A stretch of 64,000 nt of DNA, taken from JBMORL01 sp049322335 (GTDB lineage Bacteria > Bacteroidota > Bacteroidia > Flavobacteriales_D > UBA2798). A program made the position numbers and the translations under genes. The notes beneath the pieces were generated by a model. That model searched no databases and was not told the DNA's origin. It saw only the letters and a list, made by a program, of their open reading frames with translations. The stretch is taken from NCBI GenBank assembly GCA_049322335.1, contig JBMORL010000082.1:33734-97733 (forward strand). Reading direction: 5' to 3'. Below are positions 17,425-25,978 of the stretch, in pieces (positions within the stretch are counted from its first letter, which is position 1; every line of letters starts with the position of its first letter).

Positions 17425-19256
17425 TATTCTTTTTCAGGAATTCCGGATTGTAAATAATCGGGCACTTTCTTTTGAAGTCCGTGTAATGAAATTCTGAGTG
17501 TTGCTTCATGTGAACCATAATACGCACCGGTGAGGTACGATTTGGTAACATCAAACTGGTAACCGAATTTAAATATACCGGCCTTCATTCCGATAGTAGA
17601 AGAAAACTGTTTATTGGAAGAAACCGAAGCACCTATATTGAAAGAGATTACTTTATCAATATTAATAATATCATATTGCAGCAGGGATCCTGCCCACACT
17701 TCTGTTACATTACCCTGGTGCATAAAACTCATTTGCGGAGAAACCATAATAGCCGACTGGTAATCCTGTTTGAAGTCGGTTCCTACCGCTGCTTTGAATT
17801 TCCGCGGAAGATGAATCATTCCCTCGGGACCATTGGTATACAAATTATCTGAAGGAGAAGTGATATTGTCTACACCAACTACGGCATAAAAATGTTTTGT
17901 ATTTACCAGCGTGCTCATATTAATATCGAAATAAGAAAGCTCGGTACGTGTGGGCGACTGGTTTTCGAAAGCCGAGGTAACAAATCCGGGGCGCGGTTCG
18001 ATTTCCATTCCCGGTTGAATTTTTGAAGGATCTAACGACTTTTGGGTATACGTAGCCGAAATACCGGGTTCGATGGTAAGATGCTTTTTATATTTTGAAG
18101 GCCTGATTTTTGGAGAGAACATCACCATGGCATTGGTAGCGGTATACATTCCGTTTCCGAAATCAGTATATGAACCACCTACTCCCCAGGCAGCACCAAT
18201 TCCCCTGCTGTATTGATCGTAGGAGAAACGGTAAGTGGAAGCAGAGTTGTTGTTACCCATCCATTGGTTGCGGTAATTCATTTGAAAAGCAGGGCTCACG
18301 GAAGAACCGGCAAAACCGGCATATTCCATATTGTTCATGTTCCCCGGATGAAGTAAGGTATGATCGCGGTTGTTATAAAAGCCGAGCTCGGGATCAAAGA
18401 ATTTTTTACGCGAAGGATGGTGATTTTTCAGTTTATGCTGTGCATATTCTTCGGGAGTAAAAATAATCTGGTTATCATTCATGGCATCCCTTCTTGCTTT
18501 CAACACATCAAAAGCTGATTGCGCCACTTCTTCTCCCTTAAACAGATCACTGAATGCCAAACCGGGAGAAAGATTGAGCTTTGAAAAATCTGTATTTTCA
18601 GTAGTTGAATTTACCACCTGTCCATTCTCAGGATTTACTCCGTTTACGTTAACCGGTAACCCGTTATTAACCAGCAGCGGGTTTCCGTTTTGCGGGGAAT
18701 AAGGAGAATTTTTGGGGACTACATTGTTATTAACCGGTGTGTTATTTACAATAACCGGGCTACCATTGTTATTTACAGCGGCATTATTTTCCGCTATATT
18801 ATTTTCGGTTTCGTTGTTATTGACGGTGTTATTTTCGGGAGCAGGAGTAAGGTTATTCCATTCGTTGTTGTATTGATTAATAAATGCAGTGGAGGGAAAA
18901 ACAGAAGTATTTTCTTCATTGGCCGGGTTTTCAGCAACCGTTTCTGCTGAAGCCTCATCACTGTTATAGGATGAGTAGATCAGTGCAGCTCCGCCACCCA
19001 GTAAAAGAAGGGCAAGACTGGCAGCCATAGCATATTTCGCATACGAAGGTTGCGCCAGCTGATGCAGTTCTGCAGCCATTTTGTATTCACCGGCCGGTTC
19101 GTCTTGAAGTGTGGCATTTTGAAATGCGGCAAGATCTTCCTGGTATTCGGGATGCGCTTTGAGAAAATTCTGCAATTCGCGCACCTGGCTACCGTTCAGG
19201 TTTCCCTCGGTATAATCAAACAGCCACTTGTCGATGTTTTCGTGATTTATTTTCAT
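17424..19256 (-). CDS. Anti-sigma-like N-terminus fused to a PorP/SprF barrel
   Basis: 610 residues without a classical signal peptide. Residues 1-50 (ENIDKWLFDYTEGNL..., FLKAHPEYQEDLAAF) match the N-terminal helices of Bacteroidota membrane anti-sigma factors; there are no Zn ligands. A single membrane helix lies at about 75-95 (AMAASLALLLLGGGAALIY). Residues about 105-215 are an Asn-rich, low-complexity linker. Residues about 300-600 are homologous to the downstream PorP/SprF protein, shared blocks being AGFAGS..., MNYRNQW, YDQYSRGIG, YTQKSLDPSKIQPGMEIEPRPGF, and the terminal strands. The gene overlaps the ECF sigma gene (ATGA) and the PorP gene (TAATG). The family logic predicts a cytoplasmic sigma-binding end, an inner-membrane helix and an outer-membrane barrel in one chain. 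That topology is inferred, not shown. Confidence 0.8.
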   Translation of the reverse strand: MKINHENIDKWLFDYTEGNLNGSQVRELQNFLKAHPEYQEDLAAFQNATLQDEPAGEYKMAAELHQLAQPSYAKYAMAASLALLLLGGGAALIYSSYNSDEASAETVAENPANEENTSVFPSTAFINQYNNEWNNLTPAPENNTVNNNETENNIAENNAAVNNNGSPVIVNNTPVNNNVVPKNSPYSPQNGNPLLVNNGLPVNVNGVNPENGQVVNSTTENTDFSKLNLSPGLAFSDLFKGEEVAQSAFDVLKARRDAMNDNQIIFTPEEYAQHKLKNHHPSRKKFFDPELGFYNNRDHTLLHPGNMNNMEYAGFAGSSVSPAFQMNYRNQWMGNNNSASTYRFSYDQYSRGIGAAWGVGGSYTDFGNGMYTATNAMVMFSPKIRPSKYKKHLTIEPGISATYTQKSLDPSKIQPGMEIEPRPGFVTSAFENQSPTRTELSYFDINMSTLVNTKHFYAVVGVDNITSPSDNLYTNGPEGMIHLPRKFKAAVGTDFKQDYQSAIMVSPQMSFMHQGNVTEVWAGSLLQYDIINIDKVISFNIGASVSSNKQFSSTIGMKAGIFKFGYQFDVTKSYLTGAYYGSHEATLRISLHGLQKKVPDYLQSGIPEKE

Positions 19257-19738
19257 GCTAACACAGATAGGTCTTTTAAATGATTCTTAATTTTTGTCCG
19301 GGCACGAAACAGGTAAACTTTCACCTGGCTTTCGCTGAGATTCAGAATTTTTCCGATCTCTGCGTAATCGTACCCTTCGAGATCCCTCAACAATAACACC
19401 GACTTTTGAATGGGCGGAAGAAGTTCGAGACAATGGTCTACTACTTCTTTCAACTCCATCCGCGACTCTTCTACATAAGGCTCATACTTTCCATACTCAT
19501 CTGTAAATTCCATCCTGTTTTTTGTCTTCAACAGGTTGAGTAAAGAGTGATAAGCCACTGTAAAAAGCCACGACCGGCATTTTTCCCATTCAACATTTTT
19601 GCGGTTTTGCCAAAGTTTTGCGTACGAATCCTGAACGATATCATGCGCATCTTCTTCATTCCGCAAACACTTGAACACAAAGCGATACAGCCTGCCTGAG
19701 TAGTCTTTAACAGCACTATGATACTCCTGCCTGTTCAA
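19253..19738 (-). CDS. ECF-type RNA polymerase sigma factor
   Basis: 161 residues. Region 2 (residues about 8-75) includes YRFVFKCLRNEEDAHDIVQDSYAKLW and the WLFTVAYHSLLN helix. Region 4 (about 105-155) includes LPPIQKSVLLLRDLEGYDYAEIGKIL and the helix-turn-helix LSESQVKVYLFRARTKIK. No extra domains. It is the first gene of the trio and overlaps the anti-sigma-like fusion by four bases, the usual arrangement of a sigma factor with its regulator. Porphyromonas SigP is an ECF factor that controls T9SS genes. A similar role is suggested here by the two PorP/SprF neighbours, but only by context. Confidence 0.92.
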   Translation of the reverse strand: MNRQEYHSAVKDYSGRLYRFVFKCLRNEEDAHDIVQDSYAKLWQNRKNVEWEKCRSWLFTVAYHSLLNLLKTKNRMEFTDEYGKYEPYVEESRMELKEVVDHCLELLPPIQKSVLLLRDLEGYDYAEIGKILNLSESQVKVYLFRARTKIKNHLKDLSVLA

Positions 19739-19758
19739 GTTGTGAATGGTTTTAGTTT

Positions 19759-19812
19759 CGGGGCCTCTTCAAAAGGTGTAACATTCTCAACTACCGAAAA
19801 GTTACAACCCCT
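19759..19812 (-). promoter_or_regulatory. Possible autoregulated ECF promoter region
   Basis: Upstream of the sigma gene, read on the minus strand, are two related elements, TTGTAACTTTTC and GTTACACCTTTTG, about 15 bases apart. GTAAC/TTACAC motifs ahead of ECF genes are common in Bacteroidota and could be the -35 of a self-activated promoter. This is pattern recognition only. Confidence 0.3.
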
Positions 19813-19920
19813 TTGAAAAAATTAAAAAGACCCTGATAGTTAGCTGATTATAAAAATAGTAATTTTCGATGAAATCACCAAAAACTAAGCCCATTACTTA
19901 TAAAGATTCTGTGAATTGGT

Positions 19921-19928
19921 TAAATTTG
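19921..19928 (+). promoter_or_regulatory. Candidate -7 element of the acyl-CoA ligase gene
   Basis: TAAATTTG is an exact TAnnTTTG match ending 16 bases before the ATG at 19945. No TTG -33 box is found at the ideal spacing. Confidence 0.4.
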
Positions 19929-19944
19929 AGAAAATATATCACCC

Positions 19945-21708
19945 ATGCAGGAAGTAAAACGATTGTTTGATGTAGCCCGGTACCAGCTCGAAAACTACCC
20001 AAAAGAAGACATGTTAACGGCCAAAGTAAACGGCCAGTGGACTCCTTATAGCACCCGTGAAGTGGTGGAAATGAGCGACATGTTTAGCCGGGGATTACTG
20101 GCCATGGGAATCCGCCCCGGGGATAAAATTGCCATGATCTCCAATAACCGGCCCGAATGGAATATCTGCGACCTGGGAATTTTACAAATCGGGGCCATTG
20201 ATGTGCCTGTTTATCCTACCATCCCCGAAAGCGACTATAAATTCATCTTTAATGATGCAGAAGTAAAACTTTGTCTTGTTTCGGATAAAACTCTTTACGA
20301 TAAAGTCATCTCAATTAAAAATGAAGTCTCTTCTCTTCGTGAAGTGTATTCGTTTGATGTGATTCCCGGTGTAAAAAACTGGAAAGAAATATTGGATGCG
20401 GGAATGAAAGGTGATGCTCAGGAAGTAGAAAAAATACGAAACGGAATTTCTGAAAACGACCTGGCCACTTTAATTTATACTTCGGGAACAACCGGCACTC
20501 CCAAAGGAGTTATGCTTTCGCACAAAAATATTGTAAGTAATTCACTGGCCTGTAAAGAACGGCTTCCGGTTGACCATAATGCAAAAGCGCTTACCTTTCT
20601 TCCGATATGCCATGTATATGAACGAATGATTCATTATCTCTATATGCTTACCGGTGTTTCTATTTATTATGCCGAGTCGATGGATACCATTGGGGATAAC
20701 CTGAAAGAAGTGAAACCGCATGTTTTTACAGCTGTGCCACGGTTACTGGAAAAAGTATATGACAAAATAGTAGCAAAAGGAGCATCACTGGGATTTCCGA
20801 AAAAACAATTATTCAACTGGGCCTTGAAACTTGGACATGAATATGATGTGGTAGGTAAAAACGGCTGGTATAAATTCCGGCTTGCCATTGCGCGCAAACT
20901 GGTTTTTAAAAAATGGCAGGAAGGTTTGGGCGGAAATGTGCGTGCCGTTGCTTCGGGAAGTGCTGCCCTTCAACCGCGGCTGGCACGTGTTTTCCTTGCA
21001 GCAGGTGTTCCGGTAATGGAAGGATATGGATTAACGGAAACATCACCTGTTGTTTCTGTAAACTGCGAATACAATAACGCTGTAAGAATAGGAACGGTTG
21101 GAATGCCCATTTCGGGAGTGGAAGTAAAAATTGCAGAAGACGGGGAAATTTGTACCAAAGGCCCCAACCTGATGCTGGGTTATTATAAACGTCCCGATCT
21201 TACCAAAGAAGTGATTGATGCAGAAGGATGGTTTCACACCGGGGATATTGGCGAAATGACAGAAGGGAAATTTTTAAAAATAACCGACCGTAAAAAAGAA
21301 ATTTTCAAGACTTCGGGTGGAAAATATGTAGCTCCGCAAGTAATAGAAAACAAATTAAAAGAGTCGCGTTTTATAGAACAAGCCATGGTAATTGGCGAAA
21401 ACCAGAAACACCCGGCCGCCCTTATTGTTCCGGCATTTGCCTTTGTGCGGGAATGGTGTGAAAAAAAGGGAATAAATGTTAAAAGCAATGCCGAAATAGC
21501 TGCCCATCCGGAAGTAAAAGTCAGGATAATGGAAGAAATAGATCAGTGTAACCAGGCTTTCGGACAATGGGAACAGGTAAAGAAAATTGAATTACTTCCC
21601 GCTGAATTTACAGTAGAAAGCGGAGACCTCACTCCTACTCTCAAACTAAAACGAAAAGTGATCATGAACAAATATGCCGGGGTGGTAAATAAAATTTACG
21701 CAGAATAA
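19945..21708 (+). CDS. Long-chain fatty acid-CoA ligase (AMP-forming)
   Basis: 587 residues, full length for the FAA1/FadD15-like group. It contains the AMP-binding P-loop YTSGTTGTPKGVMLSH (about residue 175-195), the YGLTETSP motif, GWFHTGDIGEM and the C-terminal hinge ITDRKKEIFKTSGGKYVAP with its catalytic Lys. It activates free fatty acids to acyl-CoA via an acyl-adenylate on the cytoplasmic face of the membrane, feeding beta-oxidation or phospholipid synthesis. It stands alone on the plus strand, divergent from the sigma operon with 206 bases between the starts, and precedes an FKBP gene by 48 bases. Confidence 0.92.
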   Translation: MQEVKRLFDVARYQLENYPKEDMLTAKVNGQWTPYSTREVVEMSDMFSRGLLAMGIRPGDKIAMISNNRPEWNICDLGILQIGAIDVPVYPTIPESDYKFIFNDAEVKLCLVSDKTLYDKVISIKNEVSSLREVYSFDVIPGVKNWKEILDAGMKGDAQEVEKIRNGISENDLATLIYTSGTTGTPKGVMLSHKNIVSNSLACKERLPVDHNAKALTFLPICHVYERMIHYLYMLTGVSIYYAESMDTIGDNLKEVKPHVFTAVPRLLEKVYDKIVAKGASLGFPKKQLFNWALKLGHEYDVVGKNGWYKFRLAIARKLVFKKWQEGLGGNVRAVASGSAALQPRLARVFLAAGVPVMEGYGLTETSPVVSVNCEYNNAVRIGTVGMPISGVEVKIAEDGEICTKGPNLMLGYYKRPDLTKEVIDAEGWFHTGDIGEMTEGKFLKITDRKKEIFKTSGGKYVAPQVIENKLKESRFIEQAMVIGENQKHPAALIVPAFAFVREWCEKKGINVKSNAEIAAHPEVKVRIMEEIDQCNQAFGQWEQVKKIELLPAEFTVESGDLTPTLKLKRKVIMNKYAGVVNKIYAE

Positions 21709-21756
21709 CCCGGCATGCTTTTTCGTAGTACATTCGCAATCCAAATCCTAACCGAT

Positions 21757-22473
21757 ATGAAAAAAATTATCGTACTGGCTACTGTAGCGCTATCGGCTTT
21801 ATGCCTTCCCGCCTCTGCCCAGAAAAAAAAGAAAGAAAACACCAACACCAAACCCATGAGTGAATTAAAACTAACCACCGAACTGGATTCTGCCAGTTAT
21901 GCACTGGGCATGCTTATTGCCAAAAACCTGATGTCGCAGGGAGCCGATTCATTAAACACTGCTGCCTTCGAACAAGCAATGAAAGATGTGCTATCGGGGA
22001 AAGCCACACTTATTGACGATAAAAATGCGGGTAACATTGCGCAAACCTATATGTCGCAGGGACAAAAACGCAAAGCGGATAAAAATCTTGCCGAAGGGAA
22101 AAAATTCCTGGAAGCCAACAAACAGAAAAAAGGGGTAATGGTAACGGCCAGCGGACTTCAGTACGAAATTCTTAAACAGGGAGACGGCCCCAAACCAAAA
22201 GACCTCAATACACAGGTTACCGCCCATTATCACGGCACTCTTACTGACGGAAAGGTTTTTGACAGTTCGGTAAATCGTGGTGAACCATTTAAAACAAAAG
22301 TGGGTGGCGTAATAAAAGCCTGGCAGGAAGCATTGCTGATGATGAACGTGGGAACCAAACTGCGTATCTACTGCCCTTCTGATTTAGCTTATGGAGAAAG
22401 AGGTGCCGGTGCTATGATCGGGCCAAATACCGTTCTCATTTTTGAAATGGAACTGATTTCGATTGATAACTGA
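21757..22473 (+). CDS. FKBP-type peptidyl-prolyl cis-trans isomerase, exported
   Basis: 238 residues from the ATG at 21757, which begins a signal peptide (MKKIIVLATVALSALCLPASAQ). Residues about 40-105 are the FKBP_N dimerisation helices (ASYALGMLIAKNLMSQG). Residues about 125-238 are the FKBP catalytic domain: VTAHYHGTLTDGKVFDSSVNRGEPFKTKVGGVIKAWQEAL, YGERGAGAMIGPNTVLIFEMEL. The domain order is that of the FkpA/Mip periplasmic chaperone-isomerases, which assist outer-membrane protein folding. The last 11 bases overlap the next gene if that gene starts at its TTG. Confidence 0.9.
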   Translation: MKKIIVLATVALSALCLPASAQKKKKENTNTKPMSELKLTTELDSASYALGMLIAKNLMSQGADSLNTAAFEQAMKDVLSGKATLIDDKNAGNIAQTYMSQGQKRKADKNLAEGKKFLEANKQKKGVMVTASGLQYEILKQGDGPKPKDLNTQVTAHYHGTLTDGKVFDSSVNRGEPFKTKVGGVIKAWQEALLMMNVGTKLRIYCPSDLAYGERGAGAMIGPNTVLIFEMELISIDN

Positions 22474-24157
22474 TAAAAATATATTCCCGAAAAAACAGCC
22501 AGTTCCGGTTCTTCCGTTGCTGGCTGCTTTGTTTTTCCTGTTCTCGTGTGGCGAAAACAAACCTGAACATATTGCCGAAGACAAGCTGGAGGATAGTGAA
22601 AAACAAAAAATGGTGACAGACGATATCCGCCTGTTGCTGGAGGGAAATACCAATGAAGGAATACTGAAGATCGATTCGATGGTGCTTTTTCCGGGAGAAG
22701 AGCTGGTGGCTTTGTATGAAAAAAACGAATTTACTCCTTACTGGAGTGAAAACGGAAAAATGAACCAGCAGTCAACACTAATGCTATCTGCGTTAGACAG
22801 CGCCTGGTATTATGGATTTGATCCCGAATGGTATTTTCAATCCGCCATTATCAAACAACTCAGTTCGGCAGAAAAAGATGAAAATTTTGTTACCAAAAGC
22901 AAATCACTGGCTACAGCTGATATTTTGCTTACCAATGCCTATATGATGCATGCCGTACACCTGGCAAAAGGATTTATAGATACTTCGGGAATGATGCGCA
23001 AAGCCTGGAAAGTGGATTCGGTGAAAATAGATTTTCATCAGTGTATCACCACAGAGGAAAAAGATTTTCTAAAAATCCTGTATTCTTTTCAGCCCGCCAA
23101 CATAGAATACAGGCAATTGCAGTTTGCCCTTTCAAAATTTGTGCGCACTAACGAATTGTGGAAAGACGAATTCGAAATTCCCGAATCGAAAAAAGATTCC
23201 GTTGGCTACTGGACAATGGCGAAAGAAGTTTTACTGAAAATGAAATACCTCGATACCGCTACTGTAAAAGTAGATTCCATGGTAACAAAAGCATATGTTA
23301 AATTCCAGGAATTGCATGCTATTGATCCTGATGCCAAAGCGGGACGACATTCCAGGTCCAGTTTATCCAAATCAAATTATGAACGTTTTTTACAGGCAGC
23401 ACTTGCATTGGAAAAATGGAGATGGAAAAAACTTACTGCTGAACTTTTTTTCAGGGTAAATATTCCTTCCTACGAGCTTATCATCACGCGTAATGATTCT
23501 ATACTAAGAAAACACCGTGTAATCACCGGGGCTCCTGATACAAAAACACCGGAATTTTCTGCCAAAATCAAATGGATTACACTTCATCCCTACTGGCACC
23601 TTCCGCATAGCATTTCCAGCACCGAATTTCTCTGGGCTGCTCAACGTGATTCCACTTACGTAAGAAGAAATGGTTATAATGTTTTTAATATTGACAAATC
23701 ACAAGCCACTACCAGCGAAATCAACTGGAAAAAATACAGCCAGAATTATTTTCCTTTTAAAGTGCGGCAAAACGGGGGTTATGGAAACAGTCTTGGTTTA
23801 ATTGTTTTTCATTTTCCGAATAAATACGATGTTTACATGCACGACACACCCACGAAATATCTTTTCAAAAGAAGTGTGCGGGCATTCAGTCACGGTTGCA
23901 TGCGTTTGGAGAATCCTTTTTCACTGGGAGAGTTTGTGATGAAAAACGACCGGCCAAAAGACACCATTAATGCCGATACTTTAAAAAACTGGGCATTGCG
24001 GGGATACGAACAGCGACTGGTGCTGAAAAAGCAAATCCCCATCAATGTTGATTACATTACTACCACAGCCGACTCAGCCGGAAATATATTTTTTCATCTC
24101 GATATCTACGGAAGAGATGAAAAATACATGGAACTGCTGAAGGCAATGGATCGTTAG
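22463..24157 (+). CDS. L,D-transpeptidase (YcbB/LdtD-like) lipoprotein
   Basis: 564 residues if translation begins at the TTG at 22463, overlapping the FKBP stop. There is no ATG near, and an ATA at 22481 would give IFPKKQPV..., a tidier signal. The N-terminus is a lipoprotein signal with FLFSC. After a scaffold domain (residues about 60-300, with YWSENGKMNQQ and LYSFQPANIEY) comes the YkuD catalytic domain (about 335-520) with VFHFPNKYDVYMHDTPTK and the active-site SHGCMRLENP cysteine. It makes 3-3 cross-links in peptidoglycan or attaches envelope proteins to it, in the periplasm. Confidence 0.88.
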   Translation: MITDKNIFPKKQPVPVLPLLAALFFLFSCGENKPEHIAEDKLEDSEKQKMVTDDIRLLLEGNTNEGILKIDSMVLFPGEELVALYEKNEFTPYWSENGKMNQQSTLMLSALDSAWYYGFDPEWYFQSAIIKQLSSAEKDENFVTKSKSLATADILLTNAYMMHAVHLAKGFIDTSGMMRKAWKVDSVKIDFHQCITTEEKDFLKILYSFQPANIEYRQLQFALSKFVRTNELWKDEFEIPESKKDSVGYWTMAKEVLLKMKYLDTATVKVDSMVTKAYVKFQELHAIDPDAKAGRHSRSSLSKSNYERFLQAALALEKWRWKKLTAELFFRVNIPSYELIITRNDSILRKHRVITGAPDTKTPEFSAKIKWITLHPYWHLPHSISSTEFLWAAQRDSTYVRRNGYNVFNIDKSQATTSEINWKKYSQNYFPFKVRQNGGYGNSLGLIVFHFPNKYDVYMHDTPTKYLFKRSVRAFSHGCMRLENPFSLGEFVMKNDRPKDTINADTLKNWALRGYEQRLVLKKQIPINVDYITTTADSAGNIFFHLDIYGRDEKYMELLKAMDR

Positions 24158-24160
24158 TTA

Positions 24161-24319
24161 GATGTTAGACTTGCCACGTGCACTGGCGTGGTGTTTGATG
24201 TTAGATGTTAGATGTTAGATGTTAGATGTTAGATGTTAGATGTTAGATGTTAGATGTTAGATGTTAGATGTTAGATGTTAGATGTTAGACTTGCCACGTG
24301 CACTGGCGTGGTGTTTGAT
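24161..24319 (+). repeat. Heptamer array (ATGTTAG)13 between 39-bp direct repeats
   Basis: Thirteen perfect copies of ATGTTAG occupy 24198-24288. The array is bracketed by two identical 39-base copies at 24161-24199 and 24281-24319. Each begins GATGTTAGACTTG and contains CCACG-N8-CGTGG, a 5-bp inverted repeat. The copies are exactly 120 bases apart, as expected if a unit with its own heptamer was duplicated or slipped. No coding frame is present. Confidence 0.95.
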
Positions 24320-24350
24320 ACTTTTTTTCTGACTTCGTCAGAAAAAAAGT
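24320..24350 (+). terminator. Perfect 14-bp hairpin, bidirectional terminator-like
   Basis: ACTTTTTTTCTGAC and its exact complement enclose a 3-base TTC loop. The A/T ends give a T tract on either strand. It could end transcription from the L,D-transpeptidase gene 160 bases upstream. Confidence 0.75.
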
Positions 24351-24426
24351 GATGTGAATCTCAGTATCTTATATCTAATATCTCCCGGTCTGATATCTTC
24401 CATCTAACATCTTAAATCTCTAGAAA
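24351..24426 (+). repeat. Degenerate inverted copies of the heptamer word
   Basis: This stretch before the saccharopine dehydrogenase gene is built from ATCT words (ATATCTAATATCT, CCATCTAACATCT). The 11-mer ATCTAACATCT is the exact reverse complement of AGATGTTAGAT in the array to the left, so the two sides form an inverted pair around the hairpin. Confidence 0.7.
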
Positions 24427-25767
24427 ATGAAGACAATACTTGTAATAGGAGCAGGACGTTCATCTTCCACGATGATCAGATACCTGCTGGACAAAAGTGA
24501 AGAAATGAAATGGAAAGTCCGCGTGGGCGATATGGATCTTTCACTGGCTCAAAAAAAAATAAACGGGCATCCTAATGGTGAAGCATTTCTCTTTAACGCA
24601 CTGAATCCTGAAGAACGAAAAAAAGAAATTTCGGCTGCCGGCTTTGTTATCTCCATGCTTCCCGCCATTCATCACATTGAAGTCGCAAAAGATTGCATTT
24701 CGCTGAAAAAAAATGTAGTCACGCCTTCCTATATCACTCCCGCCATGAAAGCGCTGGATGAAGAGGCAAAGCGGGCAGGAATTATTATTCTCAATGAAAT
24801 TGGCGTAGATCCGGGCATCGATCATTTATCTGCCAAAAAAATCATTGATGAAATTCACCAAAAAGGCGGAAAATTCGAATCGTTTGAATCGTATTGTGGC
24901 GGTTTGGTGGCTCCTGAAAGCGATAATAATCCGTGGGGATACAAATTCAGCTGGAATCCGCGTAATGTGGTGTTGGCCGGACAGGGTGGATCAGCCAAAT
25001 TCATCCGAAAAGGACAATTGAAATACATTCCCTATCACAAATTATTTTCGAGAACAGAAAATATTTCTATCGAAAAATACGGTGATTTTGAAGGTTACGC
25101 CAACCGCGATTCATTGAGTTATCGTGATGTATATGATATGGAAAACATTCCCACCCTTCTTCGGGGCACACTGCGCAAAAAAGGATTTTGTGAAGCGTGG
25201 AATGCGTTTGTGCAACTCGGCTGTACAGACGATAGTTTCGTGATGGAAGGTTCGGAAAACATGACATGGCGCGATTACCTGAACAGTTTTCTCGATTTTC
25301 ATTCTTCGCACACAGTGGAAGAAAAACTTTGTTCGTACCTGGGAATTTCATCCGGCAGCGAAATTTTTGAAAAAATAAAATGGCTCGGTTTGTTTGAAAA
25401 GGAAAAAACCGGAATGAAAAACGCCACTCCCGCACAGCTGTTACAGAAAAAACTGGAAGAAAAATGGAAACTGGAAGAAGGCGATAAAGATATGATTGTG
25501 ATGTTCCACCGTTTTATCTGTGAAATGGAAAACAAAAAACAGGAACTTACTTCTTCAATGGTGTATACAGGAAAAGATGAAGTATATACGGCCATGAGTG
25601 ATACGGTGGGATTACCTGTGGCTATTTGTACCAAATTTATTCTCGAAGGAAAAATTACGGAAAAAGGTGTTTGTTTGCCTCTGGCTAAAAATATTTATGA
25701 GCCGGTGCTGAAAGAACTGGAGGGATTTGGAATCAGGTTTAATGAAAAAGTGAGGGAGATAAAATAA
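24427..25767 (+). CDS. Saccharopine dehydrogenase family protein
   Basis: 446 residues with an N-terminal Rossmann motif (ILVIGAGRSSSTMIRYLL), the ISMLPAIHHIEVAKDCISLKKNVVTPSYI block, and the NEIGVDPGIDHLSAKKIID block typical of the glutamate-forming (LYS9-type) enzymes, then the catalytic-domain segments SYCGGLVAPESDNNPWGYKFSWNPRNV. In lysine catabolism this enzyme oxidises saccharopine to glutamate and 2-aminoadipate semialdehyde. No lysine-ketoglutarate reductase partner is in the window. The length and motif order are complete. It heads a short plus-strand run with the next two genes (4 and 12 bases of spacing). Confidence 0.9.
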   Translation: MKTILVIGAGRSSSTMIRYLLDKSEEMKWKVRVGDMDLSLAQKKINGHPNGEAFLFNALNPEERKKEISAAGFVISMLPAIHHIEVAKDCISLKKNVVTPSYITPAMKALDEEAKRAGIIILNEIGVDPGIDHLSAKKIIDEIHQKGGKFESFESYCGGLVAPESDNNPWGYKFSWNPRNVVLAGQGGSAKFIRKGQLKYIPYHKLFSRTENISIEKYGDFEGYANRDSLSYRDVYDMENIPTLLRGTLRKKGFCEAWNAFVQLGCTDDSFVMEGSENMTWRDYLNSFLDFHSSHTVEEKLCSYLGISSGSEIFEKIKWLGLFEKEKTGMKNATPAQLLQKKLEEKWKLEEGDKDMIVMFHRFICEMENKKQELTSSMVYTGKDEVYTAMSDTVGLPVAICTKFILEGKITEKGVCLPLAKNIYEPVLKELEGFGIRFNEKVREIK

Positions 25768-25771
25768 CCTT

Positions 25772-25966
25772 ATGGGAAAATCTGCAGAAACAGGCAAAAG
25801 AGTAATGCTGATAAACGCAAAAAAAAGTAGTTTGGATTCACAGAACGATAAAATACGAAAAATGGCCAGGCAGATGATTATTTCATTTCTCATCGTTGGA
25901 TTAATCATTTTGGCAATTTTTTATTTTTTTTCACTCATTGAATTACCCTTTGGCCCACCGGATTAA
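25772..25966 (+). CDS. Small single-span membrane protein, unknown
   Basis: 64 residues: a basic N-terminal half (KRVMLINAKKSSLDSQNDKIRKMARQ), one hydrophobic helix (MIISFLIVGLIILAIFYFF) and a short tail ending PFGPPD. The start lies 4 bases after the saccharopine dehydrogenase stop, so it is probably co-translated. No family was recognised. Confidence 0.6.
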   Translation: MGKSAETGKRVMLINAKKSSLDSQNDKIRKMARQMIISFLIVGLIILAIFYFFSLIELPFGPPD

Positions 25967-25978
25967 AATCATTGAAAT

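Noticed and set aside
24198..24288. CRISPR array
   Set aside because: The heptamers are contiguous with no spacers, too short for CRISPR repeats, and no cas genes are near.
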